64,000 nucleotides of DNA from contig NC_083605.1 in the NCBI RefSeq assembly GCF_029168945.1, positions 37,213,280 through 37,277,279 of the forward strand, written 5' to 3'. Shown piece by piece: positions 32,325-43,830 of the stretch (positions are counted from its first letter, which is position 1; each line of letters starts with the position of its first letter). The notes beneath the pieces are model-generated. The model saw only the letters and a program-made list of their open reading frames with translations, did not search any database and was not told the origin of the DNA. This stretch comes from Cannabis sativa (taxonomy: Eukaryota; Streptophyta; Magnoliopsida; Rosales; Cannabaceae). The translations under genes were made by a program, and so were the position numbers.

Positions 32325-34222
32325 TGTTGGAATATATTTACCATGACCTAGATTTACTAACAAATATATTTATAACATCCTAAACATGAACTTCTAAAAC
32401 GATATAAAATAAACACATAAAAGGTATGAGAAACCTTACATTGGTTGCAGTGGAATTAAATGACTCCTTCCGCTCAGATTTCTAACCCTTGTATCCTTTC
32501 TGTAGAAGAGTATCACCAAGATCTGAGCCCGACACTCCTTCTGTTGTTTGGATTCTTCACAGTCTTACAAACTATGATTGAGGACTAACTTGCTATGGGT
32601 GGGCATGCACTCAATCACTAAGGCTCGATAGAGAAAAGAATTTTGAACTTAATCATTAGAAGATAGAAAAGAAGAAGAAGAAGTCTCAAAACTCTAGTTG
32701 TCAGATAGAATGAAAACTAGGTTTAAAGCTTTAGAAGCATTAGTTTGGATAGTGAGACCTTACTCTTCTTTTTATACTAATTCTACAAGGGTTAGGATTG
32801 AATTATTTGAAATAAAAAATGATAAAAATAGAGCAAAAATAGGCTCTAGTGGCCGACCCTATAAGGATCCATCACTAGTTAGATTTTTGCCACTTTTTCT
32901 TAATCATTTATCTATTTTTCTTAAATAACACTTTTTTCACTTTCAATTTTATAAATGTCAAAACTATTTATTTAATAATTAAAATAATTGTCAAATCAAA
33001 TTGTCATTTATATTATTTATTAATTAGACTCCATAAAGTCTCTTAATTAACAAATAAACTCTAAAATTCTATTTCTTCACAATCAAGCCATAACTTAGTG
33101 AAAATTCATAAACTAGACAAAGTCTAACTTTAGAATTATAATTGATTAATTAAAATCAATTAACTGAGTCTTACAAGCAAACTTTGTCTCAACTAGTATG
33201 GGAACCATGAGCCTATATAACTGAGCTTCTACTAAGCTGATCTAGAATTAACCAAGTAAATTCTCTAACTTATTAATTCCTCCTTGCACCACTATAGATT
33301 TGGAATTGCACTCTCAATTATATAGAACGCTCTATATGTTCCACGATATAGATACTCTATGAGATTATCCATTTATTATTATCCCAATAATCAATGATCC
33401 TCTATAGATGATTTACATTGAATAGGGATTAATTTACCGTTACACCCTTCAATGTATTTTATCCTTAAAATACTTAGCTACCTATAAATGATATTTCAAT
33501 GAACTAATATAATCACTGAAATGAGTACTCAACTATTTATCTCTGTTAAGCCAAGCTCGAAGAAAATCATCGTTTGACTTCTATATCCGAATAGAAGCTA
33601 TAGATTCTGTATCTATGATTAGCGCTCCCACTCAATTGAACTACCATATCCTTAACCTATATGTCACGAGAAGAACCACTTGGTCGACTTTAATGAACAG
33701 ATTTAAGAACACAAATATTGCAACTGAACTAGAATCTAACCATCTAAGGATTGAGATCATCTGATTTAGGACCAACTAGGCGATATTAAATTAAATAAAT
33801 ATTACGGTAAGTTTATCATATCTAGTTCAAGTTCAATATCGGCCCCTTCCAATGCATACTCCATGCATCCAATCCAAGCTTACGCTAACCAATGCCCTAG
33901 AAATGACATAACACTTATCCAAGGTCCAAGTAAATTACATTGTAGATTATCCTATCAGTTAAACCATGTGTACTGATAAATCATAGGAATACATTTAATC
34001 ACATAATCTTGATTACTTTCCACTGTGCTAACGACACAATAAACAAGAATATCAATGTGATAAGGACTTGGATGAATTTATAAATCAAATAAATATATAA
34101 ATAATCACATGAACCTAATAACACACTAAACAAGTAATGAAAATAAATTTGTTTCTTTATTGATAATTGAATAGAAAAGATTACATTGAAATAGAGCTTA
34201 ATTTAGGGCACAAAGTCCAACA
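32325..34222 (-). mobile_element. Solo LTR, family B, 1.9 kb
   Basis: On the minus strand it begins TGTTGGACTTTGTGCCCTAAA and it ends CCAACA, so it has TG...CA ends inside a 6-bp inverted repeat. The flanks are GCAAC (32320-32324) and ACAAC (34223-34227), a 5-bp duplication with one mismatch. It matches 39926-41806 over its length in the opposite orientation. It lies inside a LINE, between ORF1 and the start of ORF2. No internal coding part is left. Confidence 0.8.
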
Positions 34223-34227
34223 ACAAC

Positions 34228-37028
34228 AACTAATAACACTTATTAGGCTTTGGCTGAAGGTCTAGATGTAGTGTAAGCAAAAAATCATCAAGTAAAGCGA
34301 CTCGAGAAGGATAAAACTGGAGGAGGGGAGCACCCTCTCTTACAAATGAGTAAGATTATGAGTTGGAACATTCGAGGGATCAATAGCCAACAAAAGTAAA
34401 TTCAATCAAGCAATTGATTGAAAATTAAAAAATAGAGCTTATTGGTCTCCTCAAGACGAGAGTTAAGGCTTGAAATCTTGGAGCCTTATATGTTTGAATA
34501 TTTTTGGGGTGGTGTTTTACCTCTAATAGTGTGTGGCATGACAGAGGAAGGATTATTGTAAGTTGGAACCCTCTTAGCTTTGCTATCAATATTTTAAAAT
34601 GCATAAGCCAATTAATTCACCTCTTTGTTGAATCCATAGATAAGAAAACAAGCTTCTTTGTTACTTTCATTTATTGTTTCAATGATGAGGATGGAAGGGG
34701 AACATTATGGAGAGATCTAAAGGAGCTTGTTGTTATGGAAGCTTGAATAGTGCTTGGTGATTTTACTGATATTCTAAGAAAAGATGAGAGGATTGGCAAT
34801 CGTGTCCGATTCAAGAATTTTATGGATTTTAAGGAATGTGTGGATACTTTTCAACTTGAAGATGTCAAGTTTACTGGTAATTTTTTCACTTGGATTAATA
34901 AACAAATGGGTAAAGAAAGGATATATTCAAAGATAGATAGGGTGCTTGCGAATCAAAGGTGGCTTAATTCCTATCCTGGTGCAGAAGTTTTGTTCTAGAA
35001 TGAGGGTCTTTTGATCACACACCATCAGTTCTTACTGTGTATGATTCAATCGCAAGTAGCAAAAAACCATTTAGATATTTTAGGATGTGGCTATCCCATC
35101 CTAATTATGTTGAAATGGTAGCATAGACTTGGCACTAGCAGTTTTCAGGTGCAAAAATGTTTCAAATAGTGTCCAAATTGAAATGCCTTAAGTTGACTTT
35201 TAAGCTCATTAATCAGCAAGGATTTGCTGATATACTAGCAACAACAATTAAAGCCATAGAATTGCTAGATTCAAGTCAAATTGCTCTGCATCAAGACCCA
35301 TTAAACAATGTGTTATAGCTGTAGGAATTGGAAGCTAGGGAAGCATATGCTAAAGTGTTGGAAGCTTATCACTCTTTTATTCAACAAAAAGCCAAATTGA
35401 TTTGGATAAAAGATGGGGAATTCAACCTTCCTTCACAGCAACATTAGAGCTATAAGAGCTCAGAACAAAATTCTTTCTATCACTAATGCTAATGGAACAA
35501 GGAATGATGATCCTCAACAGGTTACTACAACTTTCTTGGATTATTACAAGACTTTCTTGTGCGATAATATAGAGAACGGGAAATCGTTTTTGGCCTCGGT
35601 CATTTAGCAGGTCCCGTGGTTTCGAGGAATCAAGCGGATGCTCTCTTAAATGAATTCTCTTTTAAGAAAGTTAAGAAAGTTATCTTTGACATTCCTGGTA
35701 ACAAAGCACCTGGGCCAGATGGCTACAATACTTTATTTTCCAAGATAATTGGGAATTAATAGGCAATGACATTTATGAAGTTATAACCTCATTCTTACGC
35801 ACATGCCAACTTTTTAAAGAGATCAAATCTATTGCATTAACACTTATTCCTAAAATTAAGTGTCCTAATATGGTAAGTGATTATCGGCCCATTGCCATGG
35901 CAATGTTCTCTATAAAGCCTCTACAAAGTTAATATGTTGGAGGCTCAAATCAATCCTTCATGGTTTAGTTGCTCAAAACCAAGGAGGATTTGCTCAAGGG
36001 AGATTCATAGGTCATAACATAATTTGTCAAGACCTCATTTGAAATTATGGGAGGAAAATAACCAAAGAAAATAGTATGTTCAAACTGGATCTACGAAAAG
36101 CATACGACACTATTGAGTGGGACTTTATAGAAGAAATGCTCTATGCTTTTAAGTTTCTAGCCAAATTCATTAAGTTGGTGATGATTTGTCTTCAAACACC
36201 AAGATTCTCTCTTTGATGTTCAATGGCTCCTTACATGGTTTCTTAGCTTTGCGGATGATGTCCTTCTATTTTGCAATGGGGACTTTAAAAGCATCTACCT
36301 CATGTTACAATGCCTTAAATTATTCTCCCAAACATCAGGTTTAATTCCTAATCCCATAAAAACTTCTTTCTATTGTAGCAATATGAGTAACACTGATATT
36401 TAAAGAGTGTAGATGCTTTGGGCTTCAAGAAATAGGAGCTGCCCTCTAGGTACTTAGGTGTACCAATCTGTCCCAAGAGAATTTAAACAAAGGATTGTAG
36501 TGTCCTTGTTGAGAAGGTGGTGGCCTAGATAAGAACACGGAGTTCTCAAAATTTGTCTTTTGATGGGCAAGTTGTACTCATCAACTCAGTGTTGATGGCT
36601 ATCCACTCCTACTAGTGTTAAGTAATGGTGCTACCAAAAAAAGTTGAGAGTGAAATTGAATTTATATGTCGTGGTTTCTTGTGGAATGGTAGTCAGTATC
36701 TTACAAGGACATCAGCTGTAGCATGGAACACTATGCCAATCTAAATCTTCGGGAGGAATGGGATTTAGAAACATTTCAATTGGAATGTAGCAGCCATGTT
36801 TAAGTATGTTTGAGCTATTGCTAAAAAGGAGGATAACTTGTGGGTGAAATGGGTGCATAATGTGTATCTGAAGGAGGAAGAATGGTGGAATTATAAAGCT
36901 CCAGCCTTAGGCAGCTGGTTATGGCCCAAACTGGTAGCAATTAAAGAAAAAGTAAAGAACTTGTTCGATATAAATCACTTCATCAGATAGGAGATTCAAA
37001 ATATCACAAGGTTATCATCTCCTTTACA
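34228..37028 (+). pseudogene. LINE ORF2 remnant (endonuclease and reverse transcriptase)
   Basis: Near 34354 the frame reads MSWNIRGIN, the usual start of a plant L1-type endonuclease. It continues with VLGDFTDILRKDERIGN and FTGNFFTWINKQMGKERIYSK at 34750-34998. Reverse transcriptase blocks follow: [10 protein letters not shown] near 35700, [14 protein letters not shown] near 36087 and [13 protein letters not shown] near 36242 (the catalytic-type ADD triad). YLGVPICPKR comes at about 36451 and then the C-terminal VLINSVLMAIHSY region. Many stops and frameshifts make it non-functional. The zf-RVT and RNase H end is missing where the gypsy LTR begins at 37029. The element was split by the solo LTR at 32325-34222. 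Confidence 0.85.
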
Positions 37029-38874
37029 GTAAAGACCGCTTAATTTTAGTATGAAAATTAACAGATAATTAAAGTTTAATTCAAAAATTAGACTTTTAAT
37101 TACGATTTATAAATTTATGGAGATATAATATTTGAATTCTAGGTGTATTATTTATGTTATAAATAAAATTTTATGTTCTTCATATTTTATGCCTGACAAC
37201 ATTGGAACGCGACGTTTGGCCGATAGAATCACATTTTCTTTTCAGTTAGTATTTTAATAATAGTGGGGCAACTTAGATAGATATTAAGAATGTCAGGAAT
37301 ATTTGAAGTTTCAGTTTGACCAAAGTACCCCTAGGTGGTAAGGATGCCTTTTGGCTTAGGCAAGGACAAAATGGTCTTTTTACCATTTAATTCTTTTGTC
37401 CTTTAGTGGTATTATATTATATTTTATAATCTAAATTAAGTTATGAATATTAGATAAACACTAAGTTTTATCCTTATAATCAAAAATTAGAAAAAAAATA
37501 AAGAAACCACTTTCTCTCTCTTCAACCCCTAAGCTCATCTCTTTTTTATTTCTTCACTTTCAAGTTAGGTTTCATGCATGAATTTAGAGTTAGTGTTGTT
37601 ATAGATTATGTTTGGGATTGTTTGGGTATTCTGAAGTTAAATTGTAAGTTATTGAGCTGATTCAAGATGGAATTGATGCTTAGTGCTGTGTTTGAGCAAG
37701 GTTTGAGTTTTAGAGCTCAAACTTTGCTCTTCAATGATTATTTGTGTTTCTATGGTTGTTTCTTAGTTTTATTGATTGGATTAGGTTTATTATGAGTTGT
37801 TTAGGTACTCTGGAAGTTTTGTGCAGTTTGGGGTCATTTTGTGGTGTTGGTGTTGTTTTTGGGGATTCCTGTACTAAACTGGTCGTAGGTTCAGTATGAC
37901 TTGTAGGAACCAAAATTCCGATTGATCCCCAGGCAAACCCCCTCAGAATTGGTCTACCAGTTGGGGCATTTTAGGGCACCTTAGTTTTTCCTGTTTTTAC
38001 GATGTTTAGGGTATTTCCATGTTACTCATCGATAGGTAAACTTTTAGTTTCGATTTTAAGTCTCCGAAAAGTGATTTAGCGCGCCACTCATCAGTTTTAC
38101 GAATATTGTGATTTAGGGGCCTGTAAATCGCCAAGCAGCTGTTCCACTTAGATTGATCCACATACCTGAATTCAAAAATGAGGTAAGATTAATATAATGA
38201 TATGCATGTGCTTACTTGTTTAGTGTACATGTTTATTAAGCCTGTTAGATTACATCAATAGCGGTATCAATATACGTAGAGTTGTATTGGATACCAATAA
38301 ATGTATGTTTGGCTCAAATACTAATCGACACTATCACCTCAGTACGACTAGAGTACCAAGTATAGGCTGATATTATGGTCAATAGTATTGTCGTACAAAC
38401 GTTCTAGACTCAGTACCGCCTACGGTGCGGGGATTTGATTACAGTTGAGTGTATTGGTGCCTAATTGTAATCCGAGTTATATTCATGATTATACTTTTCT
38501 TATTGAGTATGTCGACTCACAAATATTATTTGCATGTGTAGGTAAGGGCAAAGCTAAGGCTAACCAGCAGTGAGTTCGAGCGAATGGAGGTTGTACATGT
38601 CGGGGCGGTTAGGCCTGGAGCGTACGATCTTTGGGACAGCAGGCTGTATTTTATATAGCTGCTAGGCAATAACTTTTGTATCAAGTATTTGAACCAATTG
38701 TAAATATTGCAAACTCGGGATCCTGGTTATATATAAAAGTTAGTTATTTTTAATATTGATAGTAATTAAGAAAAATTTTAATTACTCGCGATTTTCAATA
38801 AACTTGTTGATTAGCAACGAACTCCACAGTTAATGTAAATCACGATAACATGCCTAAACTAGTATGGTGTCACA
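37029..38874 (+). repeat. Ty3/gypsy 5' LTR
   Basis: About 1.85 kb ending in GGTGTCACA at 38874. It is followed at 38875-38890 by AAATAGTATCAAAGCC, a decayed match to the initiator-methionine tRNA primer site (consensus TGGTATCAGAGCC). The right half is related to 4380-5411. The left edge (GTAAAGACCGCTTAATTTTAG) abuts the broken LINE and is approximate. No 3' LTR is present in the window. Confidence 0.65.
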
Positions 38875-39373
38875 AAATAGTATCAAAGCCTTGACCCAGC
38901 CAGAAGTGTGGTCGACGAGGTCGTCAGACCCCTAAAGGGGGTGATTGTGACATTCAGAGCCCCGTGATTCGAAGGGGAAAGACCGGGAGCTGTACAATCC
39001 CACATCGCCTGGGGAAGGTCATGTATGATGATTCTGAGACTGTGTAGGTATGTGACTACATAGTTGAAGAGGGCTTAAATGGATTGATTGGTACTACCTA
39101 TATCAATAAGGTGCATCTTATTTTTTGATAGTCCATCACAAAAGAACTCCACGGTTAAGCGTGCTTGACCTAAGATAATTTCAAGATGGGTGACCTCCTG
39201 GGAAGTTTTCCCAGGAAGTGTGCGTGTGCAGACAAAGGACACTAAAAATACTCATGTTAGTTTGTAGGGTCAGTCGTCATTCCATGAAGCAGCCAAAGTG
39301 ACGTACTCGTGTATAAGAGCCTTCATTCCATGGGTGTATGGGCCCAATGGAGGCTTGAAGTGGGGACATTACA
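38875..39373 (+). mobile_element. Cassandra-like TRIM unit: PBS, short interior, PPT and LTR
   Basis: The order is PBS-like TATCAAAGCC (38881-38890), a short GTCGACGAGG-containing interior, a polypurine tract AAAGGGGG (38934-38941), and an LTR-like segment from TGTGACATTC (38946) to ACATTACA (39373). The LTR carries AATCCCACATCGCC and a 5S-rRNA-like stretch. A second PBS-like GGTATTAGAGC follows at once. 5S-like sequence inside the LTR is the hallmark of Cassandra terminal-repeat retrotransposons in miniature. The 5' LTR of this unit is absent. Confidence 0.7.
39131..39230 (+). other. 5S rRNA-derived sequence inside the Cassandra-like LTR
   Basis: It contains AAGAACTCCACGGTTAAGCG followed by TGCTTG (A-box region) and GATGGGTGACCTCCTGGGAAGT (C-box region). 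Both are close to plant 5S rRNA, while the intermediate region is diverged (AAGATAATTTCAA). It is not a functional 5S gene: the 5' and 3' thirds do not match and it sits in an LTR. The internal polymerase III control regions are the best-conserved part. Confidence 0.8.
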
Positions 39374-39649
39374 ATTCGGTATTAGAGCTGTCAGGTTATC
39401 TTTCAAAGATCGTCACGACATGTACAATCATCATCAAAGATAAGCTTGACTCACGGTTCAGTAAGCCTTTATTGCTTTAGTAGTTTATTTTATTAGTATG
39501 TTATAAAAAAGCCTGATATGAAGCATGTTAGTAGCCTGATAGCTAAATAGGCGCATGTTTTAATTTATAAAATAAGCGACAATTAGTAATTTATTCTTGA
39601 TCAAGATCTGACTAGGCTAGCTCTTAGTTTTGCAGGCTATTCTATTAGA
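39374..39649 (+). other. Gypsy leader region after the second PBS-like site
   Basis: It starts GGTATTAGAGCTGTCAGG and contains no frame. The gag start at 39650 follows. Confidence 0.5.
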
Positions 39650-39920
39650 ATGGACGCCAGACAGAACACGAGAAGCCGGGGTAACTTGGTCGGATCTAGT
39701 GGCAATTAGGGAGTTTAGTTTCCCCTGAATATACGTGGTCGAGGCAGAGGCCCAAGAGGCAGGGTACGCGGTCAGGGAGATGTTAACTCGCCGCAGGCTA
39801 CCCAGGATTGGGAAGATAGGTTTGCAGTAATGCAAGCCAGGATTAATGAACAAGACAAAGAGATCAGACGTCTGAGGCTCCAGGATGCTCCTACAATGCC
39901 TACTCTTGATATGCAGGTGA
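39650..39920 (+). pseudogene. Gypsy gag remnant, N-terminal part
   Basis: ATG at 39650 opens MDARQNTRSRGNLVGSS, with stop codons a few residues later. GRGRGPRGRVRGQGD and QARINEQDKEIRRLR, a basic stretch then a short coiled-coil-like stretch, are in frame further on. It breaks at 39921 at the target site of a solo LTR and resumes at 41812. In intact elements gag forms the virus-like particle. Confidence 0.65.
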
Positions 39921-39925
39921 CTCCT

Positions 39926-41806
39926 TGTTGGGTTTTATGCCCTAAATAAAACTCATTTCATATAATCAGATTTACTTATTAATAAAGATCAGAAATAACA
40001 TTTTATGTTGCATGGTTCACATGATTTATTTCATAATTATATGTATATAATGTATGAATTCTTTTTAAGTCCAGAACATATGAATTTGATAAGATTATAG
40101 TGTTGTCAGCACAGTGGAATATAATCTTAATTATATGTTCAAAAGTTTATTCCCTGATTTGTCAGAACACTGGATTTAGACTGACATGGTATAATCAGCG
40201 ATAGGTATTCTTACACCTTGGAAAAGTGTTATGTCCTTTCCAGGACATGGGCAAAGTTTACCAGTATCGGATATATGGAGTATACATCGGAAGGGACCGA
40301 TATTGAACTTTGATTAGATATGTTAAAACTTACCATAATATCTATTCAATTCAATATCACCTGTTGATCCTAGATCAAATGATCGAAATCTTGATATGGG
40401 TAGGCTCAATCTCAAGAGTGTTATTCGTGTTCTTTGATTTGTTAAGTTAAGCCTACTTTTGGGTTAGGGTGATACTTACATTTTGGGAACACGGTAGTGC
40501 AATTGAGTGGGAGCGCTAACATAAATATGGAATCTATAGCTTCTATTTGGCAAATAGAAGTAAAGGATGATTTCCTTCGAGCTTAACCAAACGAAGATAA
40601 ATGGTGGAGATCTCATTTCACTTAGGTGAAATATCATTTATACAGGGTTAAGTGTTTTAAGGATAAAATACATTGTAGGGTGTTACGGTAATTTAATCCC
40701 TTTACAGTGTAAATCATCTATATAGAGGATCATTGATCACATTAGGGTTATAACAATGGATAACTAATGACGTGTCCATATCGTGGAACATATAGAGCGT
40801 TTCTATATGACTGAGAGTGCAATTCCAAGTTCTAAGTGTGGATTCAATGAGGAATGGTTCGACTTATTGGAAGCTCGGTTATATAGACCCATGGTCCCCA
40901 TACTAGTTGAGACCATACTGCTTGTAAGACTCAGTTAATTGATTTTAATTAATCAATTATAATTCTAAAAGTTAGACTATGTCTACTTTATGAATTCTCA
41001 CAGTTTAAGGATGAAATCGTAAAGAAAAGGGTTTCTAGGTTTAATTATTAATTAAGAGACTTTGTATGTCTAATTAATAATTATTTTAAATGACAATATT
41101 ATTTAATAATCTATTTTAGTTATTAAATAATTAGTTTTGGCATTTAAATGATTAGAATTGGAAAAATGGCATTTTTGGAGAAATAGAAATAAAATTGAGG
41201 AAATTGCAAAATTCCATGTGAGGCCCATATACCCTATGGCCGGCCACCTCTTTGTGATTTTCCCAATTATTATTTTCATTTTTAATTGCCATGTAATTGC
41301 TAATCAAAGCCTAGCAAAAATAGGAAAGTGGTTGATCACACTAAATAAGGCAGTTAATTGATTACACAGTAATTAAGGAAACTGTTTATTTGGAAAGTTG
41401 TGCTCTCCCTTTTCCCTATATAAAGCAACCCTTGTTCTCTTCTCTTGTATGCCTATAAGCCACGAAATTAAGAGAGAAAAAGATAGAAAAATTTTGAAAT
41501 CCTTGTGAGATGAGTAGTGCCCACACACATCAAGTGGTACCTCAATCATAGTATGTAAGACTATGGAATTTCTGCATCAAAGAAGGAGAAAAGAAGATCC
41601 AGGTTCAGATCTTGGTGATGCTCTGCTACAGAAAGGAATCAAGGGCTAGAGATCTGAACGGAAGGAGTCATATTATTCCGCTGCACCCACTGTAAGGTGT
41701 TCTTAACTTTATATGTGTTTATTTTTATTGTTTTAGAATTCATATTAGGTTGTTAATCCAACATACTTGTTAGTAAATCTAGATCCTGGTAAAATAATTT
41801 CCAACA
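39926..41806 (+). mobile_element. Solo LTR, family B, 1.88 kb, perfect 5-bp TSD (CTCCT)
   Basis: It starts TGTTGGGTTTTATGCCC and ends ATTTCCAACA, with CTCCT directly before (39921-39925) and after (41807-41811). A TATA-like CCCTATATAAAGC at about 41416 marks its promoter region. It is the most clearly bounded member of its family here. The others are at 32325-34222 (minus), 45612-46321 (minus, fragment), 17450-18636 (fragment) and 20354-20642 (tail). Confidence 0.92.
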
Positions 41807-41811
41807 CTCCT

Positions 41812-43151
41812 GCCCCTGATCTGCAGGCAAGACCAGGTGATGCTGTGAACTGGATGGAACTGTTGTACGAAAGATTCCACAAGTAGGCACGTCCAGTCTT
41901 TCTAGGAGGTCCAGATGTGATGAAAACCGAACAGTGGTTGACTGTTATTACACAGATTCTAAACTATATGTGTGTCAATGGCAACGATAGAGTGTCTTGT
42001 GCCACATTCCAATTTTAGAAAGATGCCCAGGTCTGGTGGGATATGGTGGCTCTGACTCGGGATGTCACTACCATTACATGGGAAGAGTTCCAGGAATTAT
42101 TCAATGCAAAGTAATATAATGAAGTAGTTCGTAGCGCAAAGAGAAAAGAATTTACTTAGTTGACTCAGAAAGATAATATGACCGTCACTAAGTATACATC
42201 CCAGTTTGATAGGTTGGCCAGGTTGGCCTCGAGAATTGTGCCAACTGACTTTAGTAAGAAAGAAAATATCTGGATGGGTTGAACCCTAAGATTAAACACA
42301 ACCTTATGATCACCATCGATGATAACACCTCCTATGATGATATGGTGGGAAAAGCACTGCGAGTTGAGGGTGCAGTTGAGTGCATTCAGGAGTCCGGAGG
42401 GACTCGGGTTGTTGGTGGGGCCACTACTCCTCCTACCTCTGGTTATGGTAGGGGTGGTAGTGACTCGACTGCTGATCATAACAGAAAGGCACCATCCGCA
42501 CCTGGTGGGTCAAATCAGAACAAGAGAGTCTGAGGAACAAGGGTCGAGGCAACCGTTAGGTGGTTCTGAAACCTAATATACTTACCCAGAATGTCCCAAC
42601 TATAAGAAGCATCATCTAGGTAAGTGTAAAGGGCGAGGATGTTTCAGTGTGGTTTGCCTGGACACTACAAGAGAGATTGTCTGCAACTTAAGAAAGAAGA
42701 GCAGAAGACAGCAGCAAAGCCTGCTCCATTAAGGGTGTTTGTTCTAACTCAGGCTGATGTAGAAGCTAGCCCCTCAGTTGTTACATGTCAGCTCTTGGTC
42801 AACAACTCTTATTTCTCTGTATTGTTTGACTCTGGGGCCACTCATTCATATGTGGCGGCCATAATTTTTGATAAATTGGGTAAACTATTTGATAGTTATG
42901 ATAATGGCTTTGGAACTCTAATGCATAACAGAGAATTAGTTATCTCCAAAAGGCAGATTAGGCCTATGCCGATCAGAATTGAGGATAGAGAGTTGAGTGC
43001 TGATTTAGTGGAATTAAGTTTAGCAAATTTCGATATCTTACTCGGAATGGATTTCTTGTCTAAGTACTCTGCTAGTATTGACTGTAAGTGGAAGATGGTG
43101 ATCTTCCAACCCGAGGGCGAGAAACCATTTGTATTTGTGGGATCAGTTTAG
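41812..43151 (+). pseudogene. Gypsy gag/protease remnant
   Basis: Gag capsid-like blocks appear first: GDAVNWMELLYERFHK, GGPDVMKTEQWLTVITQIL and YTSQFDRLARLASRIVPTDF, separated by stops. A zinc-knuckle region near 42585-42680 follows: CPNYKKHHLGKC, then FQCGLPGHYKRDC, where one missing base removes the first cysteine. The open frame 42639-43151 continues into a retropepsin-type protease with the active-site motif LFDSGATHSYV at about residues 62-72 and the flap-side block FDILLGMDFLSKYSASIDC. This order is typical of Ty3/gypsy elements of the chromovirus/Reina-Del type, but the lineage is not resolved. Gag and pol lie in pieces with several stops. Confidence 0.85.
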
Positions 43152-43830
43152 GGATCCTGAATTCCAGTGATCTCGGTATTGAAAGCTAGAGATTTGTAAC
43201 AAGATGGATGTCTAGGGTTTTTCGCAGTGGTATTGGATACCACACAACCTTAATTGATTCGACCAGAGGACATCAGAGTGGTTCAAGAATATTTTGATGT
43301 ATTTCCCGATGAACTTCCAAGTTTACCACCGTAACGAGAAATAGATATCGTTATTTATTTAGCACCTAGAGCAGAACCAGTCTCTAAAGCACTTTATAGA
43401 ATGGCTCCAGTAGAGCTTAAAGAATTGAAGATTCAGCTTCAGGGGATGCTTGACCTAGGGTTTTCACAACCTAGTGTGTCACCCTACGGAGCTCCTGTGT
43501 TATTTGTTAAGAAGAAAGACAGATCCTTGCACATGTGCATTGACTAATGGGAATTAAATAAATTGACTATCAAGAATAAGTATCCTTTACCTAGGATCGA
43601 CGACTTGTTCGATCAACTTCAAGGGAAGATGGTCTTTTCTAAGATTGATCTCTGATTGGGCTATCATTGATCAGTTGAGAATCCGAGAGGAGGACATTCT
43701 AAAGACTGCTTTCCGCACTAGGTATGGGCACTATGAATTTTTGGTTATGTCTTTTGGACCAACCAACGCTCCGACAGCTTTTATGGATTTGATGAATAGG
43801 GTATTCAAGAATTTTCTCATATTTATTTTT
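43152..43830 (+). pseudogene. Gypsy reverse transcriptase remnant, truncated
   Basis: Recognisable blocks in order: [68 protein letters not shown] and [26 protein letters not shown]. The frame then passes [11 protein letters not shown] and breaks just before the expected YIDD catalytic motif, at a poly-T tract near 43826. Stops occur at CID* and IDL*. RNase H and integrase are absent. The remainder was lost or replaced by the copia-derived DNA that follows. Confidence 0.85.

Noticed and set aside
39131..39230. A 5S rRNA gene
   Set aside because: Only the internal promoter regions match. The ends and the middle are diverged and the sequence lies within an LTR.
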